Source of the DNA: JBELHR01 sp049606855
Lineage (GTDB): Bacteria; Bacteroidota; Bacteroidia; Flavobacteriales; Flavobacteriaceae
NCBI GenBank assembly: GCA_049606855.1
Contig: JBMYVY010000001.1
Location: forward strand, 1 to 64,000
Reading direction: 5' to 3'
DNA: 64,000 bases
The position numbers and the translations under genes were made by a program. Shown here piece after piece: positions 34,010 through 42,849 of this stretch. The notes under the pieces are model-generated. The model ran no database searches. It was not told the DNA's origin and saw only the letters and a list, made by a program, of their open reading frames with translations. Position 1 is the first letter of the stretch. Every line of letters begins with the position of its first letter.

Positions 34010-35308
34010 TTATAAGTGTTTATGAATTTGATCAAGGGTTTTTGATTTCTGAAATTTGAGTTTATCACTTTTTGGACTTCCTACAATTTGTGATGCATAG
34101 ATTCCAGTATGTCCTGAGAATAAATAGGCGACTACACATGCAATACCGACGTATACACCTACATCAGCACCGAAGAGTTCTATTCCCATTAGTGTACAGG
34201 CGATTGGTGTGTTTGTCGCTCCAGAAAACACAGCCACAAAACCCATAGCAGCGAGTACAGGCATGGGTAAGGGGAGTATCCAAACCAATGCATTTCCTAA
34301 GGTAGCTCCAATAAAGAATAAGGGAGTCACTTCTCCACCCTTAAAGCCCATTCCTAAAGTGAAGGCGGTAAATAGTATTTTGAGTAGAAAATCATAAGAG
34401 TTCAATTGCATATCAAAAGAATCCACTATGGTTTCTACCCCTAAGCCCATGAATTTTGTAGTTCCCATGAAATAGAAAGTTACAGCAAGAATTACTCCTC
34501 CTACAACTGGTCTTAAAGGGGGGTATTTAATCTTTTTAGAAAGATCCGTAAAAAAGTGTGTCGAACTCGAGAATAGCATGGCCGCATAGCCAAAGGCTAT
34601 ACCTGCAACGATTGCAGATAACAAGTTAACTGGGTCAATTTCTGGAATAATTGCGGGATCAAAATGATAATCAGTATGGTGAATTGGCCATAAATGACCA
34701 GCCCAGTCTGCGACGACTGCTGCAATAAAAGAAGGTAGAATAGCCTCGTAGCGCATTCGACCTAGAACCAAGACCTCCAGCCCGAATACAGCACCAGCAA
34801 GAGGAGTCCCAAATACAGAGGCAAATCCTGCGGAAATCCCTATTGTGATTAAAATCTTCCTATTCTTATTTGAGAATTTAAACAGTTTAGTGAATTGATC
34901 AGAAATAGCAGCGCCCATTTGTACTGCAGTTCCTTCTCGACCTGCAGAACCTCCAAATAGATGGGTCAAAACCGTTCCTACAAAGACTAATATTCCCATC
35001 TTTAAGGGAATTACCTCAGAGGGTTTATGAAATTCTTCGAGTAAAAGGTTATTTCCCCTAACAGCTCGATCCCCAAAATAATAGTATAATAGGCCAATAA
35101 CCAGACCTCCAAGCGGCAGAAACCATACAATCCATAAATGATCTTGTCTATATGTTGTTGCCCAATCTAAAGACATCAATAACCAGGAGGAGGCTGAACC
35201 TGCAAGAATCCCAACCAAACTACCGATGAGAATCCAACGTATTAAATATTTAAAAATTGAATACTCTTTGAGCATCTTTAAGCTGTACTTAATATTATCT
35301 AAGGACAT
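34010..35308 (-). CDS. CLC-type anion:proton antiporter, probably of the fluoride (CLC-F) branch
   Basis: 432 residues with about ten hydrophobic stretches. The anion-binding loops are GREGTAVQMG (123-132, gating Glu125) and GFKGGEVTPLFFIGA near 325. In place of the chloride-selective GSGIP the sequence has R-G-N-N-L-L (84-89), close to the GNNLI known from fluoride/proton CLC-F antiporters; GREGT and GGEVTP also suit that branch. It would expel fluoride from the cytosol. No fluoride riboswitch was recognised in the 78 bases upstream. Selectivity for fluoride is inferred from the motif. Confidence 0.8.
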   Translation of the reverse strand: MSLDNIKYSLKMLKEYSIFKYLIRWILIGSLVGILAGSASSWLLMSLDWATTYRQDHLWIVWFLPLGGLVIGLLYYYFGDRAVRGNNLLLEEFHKPSEVIPLKMGILVFVGTVLTHLFGGSAGREGTAVQMGAAISDQFTKLFKFSNKNRKILITIGISAGFASVFGTPLAGAVFGLEVLVLGRMRYEAILPSFIAAVVADWAGHLWPIHHTDYHFDPAIIPEIDPVNLLSAIVAGIAFGYAAMLFSSSTHFFTDLSKKIKYPPLRPVVGGVILAVTFYFMGTTKFMGLGVETIVDSFDMQLNSYDFLLKILFTAFTLGMGFKGGEVTPLFFIGATLGNALVWILPLPMPVLAAMGFVAVFSGATNTPIACTLMGIELFGADVGVYVGIACVVAYLFSGHTGIYASQIVGSPKSDKLKFQKSKTLDQIHKHL

Positions 35309-35374
35309 AGTTGATTTTAATTATTTCTCGGGTAGTAAAGTAAATTTACAAAATTTATCTCTCATTCAATTGAC

Positions 35375-35382
35375 TACCTTTA
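35375..35382 (+). promoter_or_regulatory. -7 box TACCTTTA of the FUSC-like gene, four bases before the ATG
   Basis: TACCTTTA (7 of 8 of TAnnTTTG), then CACT and the ATG at 35387. Confidence 0.45.
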
Positions 35383-35386
35383 CACT

Positions 35387-36505
35387 ATGAATTGGACATC
35401 CATTTTTGCCATTCCCAATTGGTCAAGTCAGTTTTATATTATTCGATCAATACGATTGTCTATTGCAATATCTGTAGCGATTGCAATGTCCTCATATTTA
35501 AATTTAGAGGGGCTTTATTCCTTTGCTCTTTTCATTTCACCCTTACTGATGGCAATTTCGGATATGGTTACTGATATTAGGACGCGTGTTAAGATGCTGT
35601 TGGTCGTTTGGTTGGGCCTAAGTCTAATGACCCTTGGTTTAGCTTTTCTAGATCGATCAGTATGGACCTTGGTCATTTTTATATTGATTCTGGTCAGAGC
35701 GAGTTTTGATATGAGCTTTTTCTTTCCTCCGAGAAATATGTTTTTTACAATAATACTTCTTGGGTTTTCATTTTTCTTGCCATTAAATTTGGAAGGCAGC
35801 ACCATTGGGCCATTTTTATTTTGGATTATGATAGGTGCTTTTTGGTATTTGTTTACCCTATTTATAGGTTATCTAACCTATTCAGTTTTGGAGCAACAAA
35901 AGGAATTTACATGGGCCAATTTTTTCTATATAGATTCTAAACACGGTTTAGCCAAAACCTCTGATTTTCTAGTTGGTAAAACCATTGCAAAACAAAGAAG
36001 AGCAAAGGAAATTCATTCCGATCGACTTAATATTTTTTCTCACCCATATCGATTGGCAATTTCAATGATAATTGCCTACTTATTGAGTTTAAATATTGAG
36101 TTTCAAAATTCTTATTGGATCATGATGACAGTAATTTTAATTCATAATCCTTCAAACAAAATTTCGGCTGGCCTGCCAAAGATTTTTAAACGATTTACTG
36201 GAACACTTATAGGATTGCTTATTATGGCTGGGCTATTGTATTTGAACCCCAATGCGGTAATTCTTTATTTACTTATTGCCTTTTGCGCCTTTATGATTTT
36301 TTTGAGTATACGGGATAATTACTTTGTAGCGGTCATTTTTATTACTGTTCTAGTTCTTTCCTCTTTAGAAATAAATCAAAACCTTTCTGAATTTATTTTA
36401 TACGAACGTTTTATTGATACCATAATTGCCATAAGCATTGTGCTTGGGGCACATGCCATTCTTTCCTTAATAAGGAAATTGATTAAAAAGCTTCGGTCAT
36501 ATTAA
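35387..36505 (+). CDS. FUSC-like (aromatic acid exporter/YccS-type) membrane protein
   Basis: 372 residues with two blocks of hydrophobic helices: residues 18-155 (LSIAISVAIAMSSYLNLEG, SPLLMAISDMVTDIR) and 225-370 (YRLAISMIIAYLLSLNI, YWIMMTVILIHNPSNKISAG, RFTGTLIGLLIMAGLLYL). The second block with its QNSYWIMMTVILI...R..GT..G pattern is the FUSC signature. The large cytosolic domain of YccS is missing: only about 60 residues separate the blocks. Substrate unknown. Convergent with, and overlapping by 23 bases, the Omp85-type gene downstream. Confidence 0.75.
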   Translation: MNWTSIFAIPNWSSQFYIIRSIRLSIAISVAIAMSSYLNLEGLYSFALFISPLLMAISDMVTDIRTRVKMLLVVWLGLSLMTLGLAFLDRSVWTLVIFILILVRASFDMSFFFPPRNMFFTIILLGFSFFLPLNLEGSTIGPFLFWIMIGAFWYLFTLFIGYLTYSVLEQQKEFTWANFFYIDSKHGLAKTSDFLVGKTIAKQRRAKEIHSDRLNIFSHPYRLAISMIIAYLLSLNIEFQNSYWIMMTVILIHNPSNKISAGLPKIFKRFTGTLIGLLIMAGLLYLNPNAVILYLLIAFCAFMIFLSIRDNYFVAVIFITVLVLSSLEINQNLSEFILYERFIDTIIAISIVLGAHAILSLIRKLIKKLRSY

Positions 36506-37634
36506 AGTAAATCAGTCCTTGTTTGCTTATTGGATCGACTCCATAGTCTAATCTAAAATTCATTCGTGGCTGTACTTCTATTCTCAAGCCTGCACCGTAG
36601 TTCCAAAGTGGAGGAGACCAACCTGTATCAGGACCCCCAACGAATCCAAGGCCTGTCCATGCGGCAAAACCCATTTTTGAGAGTATTCTTTTAAATTTAT
36701 TTGTTCGATCCGTTTCAAACATATGTCGATACTCGACGATTCCAGCACCAGAACTTTTGTCGCGGTATTGTCCTTTATAGAATCCTCTTAAATCAAAGGG
36801 AGATCCGATACTAGCTAAATCGGTAATTGGTGTGTCTCCTGATGTAAAGGTCGCTAAGGTCCTCCATGCAAGAACAGATCTTGCCGAAATAAAATCGAGT
36901 TTTTGGTATTGTCTATAATCCAAGTTAATACTGGTAAAGGCCGTATTACCCCTAAGGATTTCACTGTAGAAAGTTGCTCCAACATCTAAGTAAATTCCTC
37001 TATAGGCGTTTGCGGGTACATCCCTTGTGTCATAAAAAAATTTAACTCCAAATCCATTATTGAAATAGGTTTTTCCTTCTTCCGTTCCACCATCAGCAAT
37101 ATAATAAGGGTCCTCCACCATAGCTTCAGCGGGTTCGGTAATTTTGGTTTGAGTAAAATCCATGATTGCCCCCCAGAATAAATTGGTTTTACCAATTCGA
37201 AAAAGTAACTCTGGATTAATTTTATAGCCTGAACTTCTATATTGTGTAGTGTTTTCTCCTCTTTCTATTGAAGAGTTATTTTCGTAGCCCACACCATAAT
37301 AATTATCTAGTGTATTTTTATAATAAATGTTTCCAAAAATTCTAAATCTATCTTTGTTGAAAAATAATTGAGGTTTAACTTGTACGGACCCTCCTCCTTT
37401 AAAAATATAAGAGAATGCGGTAGGTAACACGGAGCGTTTCATCTCAGGATCACTGGGATCTGTTGAAAATGTCATAAGTGCTGATCCTCCAATTAAAAAA
37501 CCATAATCTGGAGTATAACCAGGTCCTCCTAAAATGCTAAATCTGAAATTTTTTGGAATGCTATCTTTCTTTTTTTGAGCATGTAACTGGGTACTGATAA
37601 TTAAAAGGGTAACAAGAACTATTATTTTTCTCAT
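36483..37634 (-). CDS. Omp85/BamA-TamA-type outer-membrane barrel without POTRA domains (copy 1)
   Basis: 383 residues. Signal peptide MRKIIVLVTLLIISTQLHAQ, then directly the barrel: FSILGGPGYTPDYGFLIGGS, FSYIFKGGGSVQVKPQLFF, the strand VKFFYDTRDVPANAYRGIYLD, GSPFDLRGFYKGQYRDKS with the lid-lock loop motif RGF and WTGLGFVGG, GAGLRIEVQPRMNFRLDYGV before a C-terminal phenylalanine. No POTRA domain precedes the barrel. Similar in design and length to the neighbour at 37791-38975, so the two are paralogues. Relatives are annotated as surface antigen D15 family; their function is unknown. Confidence 0.82.
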   Translation of the reverse strand: MRKIIVLVTLLIISTQLHAQKKKDSIPKNFRFSILGGPGYTPDYGFLIGGSALMTFSTDPSDPEMKRSVLPTAFSYIFKGGGSVQVKPQLFFNKDRFRIFGNIYYKNTLDNYYGVGYENNSSIERGENTTQYRSSGYKINPELLFRIGKTNLFWGAIMDFTQTKITEPAEAMVEDPYYIADGGTEEGKTYFNNGFGVKFFYDTRDVPANAYRGIYLDVGATFYSEILRGNTAFTSINLDYRQYQKLDFISARSVLAWRTLATFTSGDTPITDLASIGSPFDLRGFYKGQYRDKSSGAGIVEYRHMFETDRTNKFKRILSKMGFAAWTGLGFVGGPDTGWSPPLWNYGAGLRIEVQPRMNFRLDYGVDPISKQGLIYFNMTEAF

Positions 37635-37790
37635 CTAGTTTGTTGATTTATATAAAGATACGAACAAATAGTAACTTTTCTTACCTATTGAAAAATAACA
37701 AACTCATAAATTTGAAAAAATCTGATAATCAATCGGTTAGGTTAAAACCTATTGATGTGATTTGAGGATTTAGCGTTGATCAATTATGCC

Positions 37791-38975
37791 TTAAAAGAAC
37801 TCATTATAATTAATATAAACTCCTCCTTGACCATTGATTCCTCGACCGTAATCTATGGTTAAGTTGGATCTTGTAATTTCTTTGAGCATTAAGCGTAATC
37901 CAGCACCATACCCTGGGGCATAACCTTCGAATAAACGGATATCATCCATATCTGAAGAGGTGGTTGAAACGTTTCCAAAAAACACCACTCCCCATCGGTC
38001 CGGATGTTTTTTTTGTATTGGCAAGTTTAATCTAAACTCTGCTTCGGCATACATATAATCCTCTCCTCGATAACGACCTTGTTTATAGCCACGACCTGAG
38101 GTTCCCTTTTGATCCCAGCCAAGTGCACTTAAATTCATATAGGGTAAACGCCCATGAGTCATAAAACTCCCTAAGAACCAAAAAGCGAGTACATTTTTAT
38201 TTTCCTTGGAAAGCGGAACGAATTCTCGAAAATCCATGCTAATGTTTCCTGAAGTAAATCTATTTCCTAAAAAATCACTATAAAACTTATACGTTAGATT
38301 GGCGTAATGACCCTTGGATGGGTTTGTTGGTAAATCTCTAGAATCATAACTCATGCTTAGAGCAAATGCGAGGGATTGCGTATTTTCCAAGTTGAAGCCA
38401 TATTGGCTATTGTACAGGTAATGTGAAGTCTTGATGCCTTCTTCCAAATTCAAGGCTTGGTCGTTGATACTTGTGTAGCGATCGTAATATATACCAAAAC
38501 CAGCAAATACATTATTGAATATTTGGGTAGAAGCGAGCTCATGTATTCGAATCAAATTAAATTCCATGGGTTGTTCTTCATTCCAGAGTGTGTTTTCTGC
38601 GTCCTTTGAACTTCCTGTCCCGAGTCCATAGGTTGGTTGAGAAGTGATATAAAAACGCCAATCTCCAATCAATGACCAATTATCACCAGGAGTAAACACA
38701 TTGGATTTGAAATTGAACATCAACTGTTTCAGTGTCGTGTAGGTCGTTGTTAAATTTGCAGTTGAGATTTTGGTTTCTTGTTCAGAGGTAAACCTAAAAT
38801 TTGAACTCAAGGAAAGGCCAAACATTACTCCAAAGGCTGGGTTCGAGCTTATAAATGGTAAGGGCTGTAAATTATAGATCCCTGGAATCACAGCTGTAGT
38901 ATCCTTGACTAGCTCAATTTGAGCAAAGCTATTGGTGGATATAAAAAAAATAAGAGCGATGAATATCTTCTTCAT
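37791..38975 (-). CDS. Omp85/BamA-TamA-type outer-membrane barrel without POTRA domains (copy 2)
   Basis: 394 residues with signal peptide MKKIFIALIFFISTNSFAQ and a full-length barrel: PFISSNPAFGVMFGLSLS, YDSRDLPTNPSKGHYANLTY, GTSGRGYKQGRYRGEDYMYA with the RGY variant of the RGF loop, WGVVFFGNVSTTSS, GAGLRLMLKEITRSNLTIDY, ending NEFF. Like copy 1 it lacks POTRA domains. The 156 bases between the two genes hold a weak -7 box, so each may have its own promoter. The -7 box of this gene sits four bases before the ATG. Confidence 0.82.
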   Translation of the reverse strand: MKKIFIALIFFISTNSFAQIELVKDTTAVIPGIYNLQPLPFISSNPAFGVMFGLSLSSNFRFTSEQETKISTANLTTTYTTLKQLMFNFKSNVFTPGDNWSLIGDWRFYITSQPTYGLGTGSSKDAENTLWNEEQPMEFNLIRIHELASTQIFNNVFAGFGIYYDRYTSINDQALNLEEGIKTSHYLYNSQYGFNLENTQSLAFALSMSYDSRDLPTNPSKGHYANLTYKFYSDFLGNRFTSGNISMDFREFVPLSKENKNVLAFWFLGSFMTHGRLPYMNLSALGWDQKGTSGRGYKQGRYRGEDYMYAEAEFRLNLPIQKKHPDRWGVVFFGNVSTTSSDMDDIRLFEGYAPGYGAGLRLMLKEITRSNLTIDYGRGINGQGGVYINYNEFF

Positions 38976-38979
38976 AAAA

Positions 38980-38987
38980 CAAAAATA
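38980..38987 (-). promoter_or_regulatory. -7 box TATTTTTG, four bases before the ATG at 38975
   Basis: Minus-strand TATTTTTG (perfect TAnnTTTG), then TTTT and ATG; between the exporter operon end and the Omp85-type gene. Confidence 0.5.
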
Positions 38988-39000
38988 CTGCGAATTTTTA

Positions 39001-40095
39001 TTAAACCTTTTTTTGATAACTTAAAATTGCCCAAATATTGAAAAATGCTGCCATCGCACATAAGGCAAGGAATTCATTTTTTAAATCATAAAAACTACTT
39101 TCCTTCAGGTAAATGGCTCGTATTGCTCGCATAATATACTTCAAAGGAGAAATATCACTGAGGTATTGAGCCCATTGTGGCATATTTTCTACAGGAGTAT
39201 ATAGACCACTCATAAACACAAAAGTCATAACAAAGAAAAACATCATAAACATGGCCTGTTGAACGGTTGTAGCATAGTTGGAAATAACTAAACCAAACCC
39301 CGAGTAAGACAGAATAAAGACCGAAGCAAATACATAAATAAGCCCAATCGAACCAATAGGTACTAATCCATAAGCCAGCCAAGCAACAATCATTGAAACG
39401 GTCAAAACAACAAAGCCAATAATCCAATAAGGGATGAGTTTAGAAAGGATAAAGGTTCCTTTTTTTACGGGAGTAACATTCATCTGCTCCATAGTTCCAT
39501 TCTGTTTTTCACCAACTATGTTTAATGCTGGTAAGAATCCACAAATTAATGAGAGCACCATAATCATCAAGGCGGGAATCATGTATATTGGATAGGCGAG
39601 GGTGGGGTTATACCAAAACCCTGGAACCAAATCTATTGGAGGCTTTTGTCCCCCATACAGTCTTATATTGGAATTGAATTCGTTGAGTATATTTGCTAGG
39701 TATTGGGATCCAAGAGCGCCTCGAGTTCCGTTCACAGCATTTACTGCTAGCATTACAGATATATTTTTTTTACCGTAAATGTCTTTTGTAAAATCTTGGG
39801 GAATTTCCAAAACAATATCATCATTTTCAGATTCTATGTAAAAAATCCCTTCATGATCTGTATCAGCGAAGTGTTCAAGTTTAAAATAGCCTGAAGAATT
39901 AATTTTATCAATCAATTGATGTGAAGCCTGACCTTGATCGTGATTGATTATAACTAAACGAACGTTTTTAACGTCAAAATTTGCAATTAAAGGAAACAGA
40001 AGCGTTGCCATAAGTGGCATAATCACGACAAATCGAGGCAGAAACTTATTTCTGGTGAATTGTTTAAATTCTTTTTCTAATAAATATCTTAACAT
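39001..40095 (-). CDS. ABC-2 type permease of a tripartite exporter (YbhR/YbhS type), second copy
   Basis: 364 residues: one helix near residues 22-40, a long periplasmic domain (about 45-170), then five helices, the first at AYPIYMIPALMIMVLSLICG. The motif EKQNGTMEQMNVTPVKKGTFILSKLIPYW between helices 2 and 3 is the coupling helix of ABC-2 permeases of the YhhJ/YbhS kind. It starts directly after the stop of the other permease and is the last gene of the exporter operon. The two permeases probably form a heterodimer. Confidence 0.88.
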   Translation of the reverse strand: MLRYLLEKEFKQFTRNKFLPRFVVIMPLMATLLFPLIANFDVKNVRLVIINHDQGQASHQLIDKINSSGYFKLEHFADTDHEGIFYIESENDDIVLEIPQDFTKDIYGKKNISVMLAVNAVNGTRGALGSQYLANILNEFNSNIRLYGGQKPPIDLVPGFWYNPTLAYPIYMIPALMIMVLSLICGFLPALNIVGEKQNGTMEQMNVTPVKKGTFILSKLIPYWIIGFVVLTVSMIVAWLAYGLVPIGSIGLIYVFASVFILSYSGFGLVISNYATTVQQAMFMMFFFVMTFVFMSGLYTPVENMPQWAQYLSDISPLKYIMRAIRAIYLKESSFYDLKNEFLALCAMAAFFNIWAILSYQKKV

Positions 40096-41202
40096 CTATT
40101 CCAATCTAATTTTAAAGCGTTTCCAACTCAAAAGGATAAAGAATATCATCATCCCGATTAATATGATCAATTCCTTAGAAATTGCTGTAATACTCAATCC
40201 CATTATCATAACCTTTCGAAGTGCTTCAATATACCATCTAGCCGGAACTAGGTTTGAGAGTCCTTGAAGCAACCAAGGCATATTATCTACTGGAAATAGT
40301 AATCCGGACAACATAACTACCGGTAGAATCATTCCCATACCAGAGACTAATAGAGCAACCAATTGTGTATTGGCTATCGAGGATATTAAAAGCCCCAAAG
40401 AAAGTGAAAGGAGTAAATAAATTTCACTGAGAATCACTATTGTGATTAAACTTCCAACAATTGGAACATCTAACAAATAGTGCCCAAGAATCAATATCGT
40501 GAAAAGATTGATATTACAAATTACAAAATAAGGAACCAATTTTGATAAAATTAGAACTATTGGTTTCAGTGGAGATACAAGTAATAACTCCATAGATCCA
40601 GTTTCTTTTTCCCTTGCGATTGATACTGAACTCATCATTGCTGAGATCAACAGCAATATCATTCCTATCACTCCTGGAACAGTATTATACGCACCATCTA
40701 GACTTGGGTTGTATAAAAATTTAATTTCAGGTACAATTGAGGGCAGTGTTAACCTTCCTTGACTAATACCTTCAAAATATTCCATAATAATCCCTGAAGC
40801 ATAATTAACCATTGTTGAAGCCGAATTTGGGTCGGTCGCATCAGCAACTAAACGTACTTGAGCTCCTTCCATTTTTCCGATTTTAGAATAAAAATCAGGA
40901 GAAAACACGAGTGCAAATCTTATTTTTCCTTGCCTAAAAGCTTCCTGTAATTCTTCTTCATTCTCATAGTTTTGGTAAAAGGAAAAATACTCGCTTTGAG
41001 CCAATTTATCCACTATTTCGTTACTGACGATATCAGGCTGAGGATTGAGGACTCCAAAACTGGAATTTTTCATATCTGTTGAAATTCCAAATCCAAACAA
41101 AACAATCATTAAAATAGGTAGTGCTAGAACAATCAAGGTCGTCCAACGGTCACGTAAAATATGCCAGAACTCTTTTTTCGCAAACATTAAAAACTGTTTC
41201 AT
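40096..41202 (-). CDS. ABC-2 type permease of a tripartite exporter (YbhR/YbhS type), first copy
   Basis: 368 residues with the same plan as its neighbour: N-terminal FAKKEFWHILRDRWTTLIVL, a helix, an extracytoplasmic domain of about 130 residues (SNEIVDKLAQSEYFSFYQNY), then five helices with AREKETGSMELLLVSPLKPI as the coupling segment. It overlaps the ATPase gene upstream by four bases (ATGA type). Substrates of such pumps include bile acids, dyes and antibiotics in other species; here unknown. Confidence 0.9.
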   Translation of the reverse strand: MKQFLMFAKKEFWHILRDRWTTLIVLALPILMIVLFGFGISTDMKNSSFGVLNPQPDIVSNEIVDKLAQSEYFSFYQNYENEEELQEAFRQGKIRFALVFSPDFYSKIGKMEGAQVRLVADATDPNSASTMVNYASGIIMEYFEGISQGRLTLPSIVPEIKFLYNPSLDGAYNTVPGVIGMILLLISAMMSSVSIAREKETGSMELLLVSPLKPIVLILSKLVPYFVICNINLFTILILGHYLLDVPIVGSLITIVILSEIYLLLSLSLGLLISSIANTQLVALLVSGMGMILPVVMLSGLLFPVDNMPWLLQGLSNLVPARWYIEALRKVMIMGLSITAISKELIILIGMMIFFILLSWKRFKIRLE

Positions 41203-41939
41203 GAGTCACTGCGTTTTGCGGTTCTTGCTAATTGTTGAAAAACTTCATCCATATTTTTACTGTGATAAGTTTCCTTTAAATTACTTGGTTTATCTAATGC
41301 TTCTATACGACCATCTACCATGATAGATACTCTATTGCAATACTCGGCCTCGTCCATATAATGAGTTGTAACGAAAATGGTTATTCCGCGATCAGCTGCT
41401 TGATATATGAGTTCCCAGAATTGACGTCGAGTAACAGGATCAACACCACCTGTTGGTTCATCTAAAAATACAATCTCAGGGTCGTGGATAATCGCTGCGA
41501 TAAAAGCTAATTTTTGTTTCCATCCAAGAGGCAGATCAGAAACCAAACTATTCTTAGAGTTTTCAAAGCCTAGAATCTTAAGTTGTGCATCTATTTTTGT
41601 GTTAATTTCATTTTTGTTCACCCCATAAATCCCTGCATAAAGTCTTAAGTTCTCATAGACGGTCAAATCTTCATAAAGTGAGAATTTTTGACTCATGTAA
41701 CCGATACTTTTTTTGATAGACTCGGGTTGCCTTTTTATGTCATAACCTGCAACTTTAGCATCTCCCGAGCTCGGTTTAAGTAAGCCGCATAGCATTCTCA
41801 TGGCTGTAGTTTTACCTGCTCCGTTTGCCCCCAGAAAGCCAAATATTTCTCCTTTTTCTACCTGAAAGCTTATTTCATTCACTGCGGTGAAGGTCCCAAA
41901 AGTCTTGGTGAGTTTATTTACATCAATTACTTTAGGCAT
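41199..41939 (-). CDS. ABC transporter ATPase, second of two in the exporter operon
   Basis: 246 residues with Walker A GANGAGKTT near 37-45, signature LPLGWKQKL (usual SGG replaced by PLG), Walker B VFLDEPTGGVDP and the switch TTHYMDEAEYC. It overlaps the previous ATPase gene by 8 bases. In E. coli YbhF carries both nucleotide-binding domains on one chain; here they are two genes. The signature motif of this copy departs from LSGG, so one of the two ATP sites may be weak. Confidence 0.9.
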   Translation of the reverse strand: MPKVIDVNKLTKTFGTFTAVNEISFQVEKGEIFGFLGANGAGKTTAMRMLCGLLKPSSGDAKVAGYDIKRQPESIKKSIGYMSQKFSLYEDLTVYENLRLYAGIYGVNKNEINTKIDAQLKILGFENSKNSLVSDLPLGWKQKLAFIAAIIHDPEIVFLDEPTGGVDPVTRRQFWELIYQAADRGITIFVTTHYMDEAEYCNRVSIMVDGRIEALDKPSNLKETYHSKNMDEVFQQLARTAKRSDS

Positions 41940-42849
41940 GGTCTAACTCACTTAAATACATGAAACAATCCTCTACACTCGCCTTGATTTTTTTTAACTC
42001 AAAATCATCAAATCCTGCTTTTTTTACAACTTCTTTCAGTTCCCCAGGTTTAAAGGTTTTGTCCACTCTAAGATGATGATTATCTCCAAAAGGAAAGCAA
42101 CTCTTGACATGAGGTTGTGTTTTGATGAACTCCAATAAGGCAAACATTTTGCTGGACTTTGCAGCGTATAACCTTTCTTGAAATTGCTCAATAATTCCTG
42201 TGGGACTATCTATAGACAGTACTTTGCCATCTTGCATCAAGGCAATACGATCACAAAGACTTGCCTCATCCATATAGGGGGTGGAAACTAAAATGGTAAT
42301 TCCTTCAGTTTCCAAGTCTTTAAGAATTTCCCAAAACTCCTTTCTAGAAGTAGGATCTACGCCAGTTGTTGGTTCATCTAAAAACAACACCTTGGGTTTA
42401 TGAATCAAAGCACAGCAAAGTGCCAACTTTTGTTTCATTCCTCCGGATAAAGCGCCTGCTCTTCTATCTTTAAAAGGCGCAAGCTGATTGTAAACTTTAT
42501 GAATAAGATTCATATTGGCTGATACTGTCGTATTAAATAGACTCGCAAAAACTTCTAGGTTTTCTTCAACAGTTAAATCGGTATACAAGGAAAAATTACC
42601 AGGCATGTAACCTACCTCTGCCCGAATTTCTTTATAATTTTTTACTGTATCAGCACCCAATACTTCGGCCGAACCCGAACTCGGTAATAATAAAGTGGTT
42701 AATATTCTAAATAAGGTAGATTTACCAGCCCCATCGGGACCAATCAAACCAAATAACTCCCCTTTCTCAACAGTTAAATTGATTTGCTTTAAGGCTTTTA
42801 CCCCTTTGTCATAAGTTTTTGAAATGTTATCAACCTTAATTACCGTCAT
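41932..42849 (-). CDS. ABC transporter ATPase, first of two in the exporter operon
   Basis: 305 residues. Walker A GPDGAGKST near 36-44, signature LSGGMKQKL, Walker B VLFLDEPTTGVDPTSR, switch STPYMDEASLC (a proline replaces the usual histidine of THYM). About 75 extra residues at the C-terminus resemble the DUF4162-type domain. Starts immediately after the HlyD gene stop. Confidence 0.9.
   Translation of the reverse strand: MTVIKVDNISKTYDKGVKALKQINLTVEKGELFGLIGPDGAGKSTLFRILTTLLLPSSGSAEVLGADTVKNYKEIRAEVGYMPGNFSLYTDLTVEENLEVFASLFNTTVSANMNLIHKVYNQLAPFKDRRAGALSGGMKQKLALCCALIHKPKVLFLDEPTTGVDPTSRKEFWEILKDLETEGITILVSTPYMDEASLCDRIALMQDGKVLSIDSPTGIIEQFQERLYAAKSSKMFALLEFIKTQPHVKSCFPFGDNHHLRVDKTFKPGELKEVVKKAGFDDFELKKIKASVEDCFMYLSELDHA

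Noticed and set aside
34080..34093. Third copy of the CTACAAATTGTAG-like operator
   Set aside because: Only a partial match inside the CLC coding region, away from any promoter; probably chance.
35309..35386. Fluoride riboswitch before the CLC gene
   Set aside because: The short leader shows none of the conserved bases of the crcB motif.
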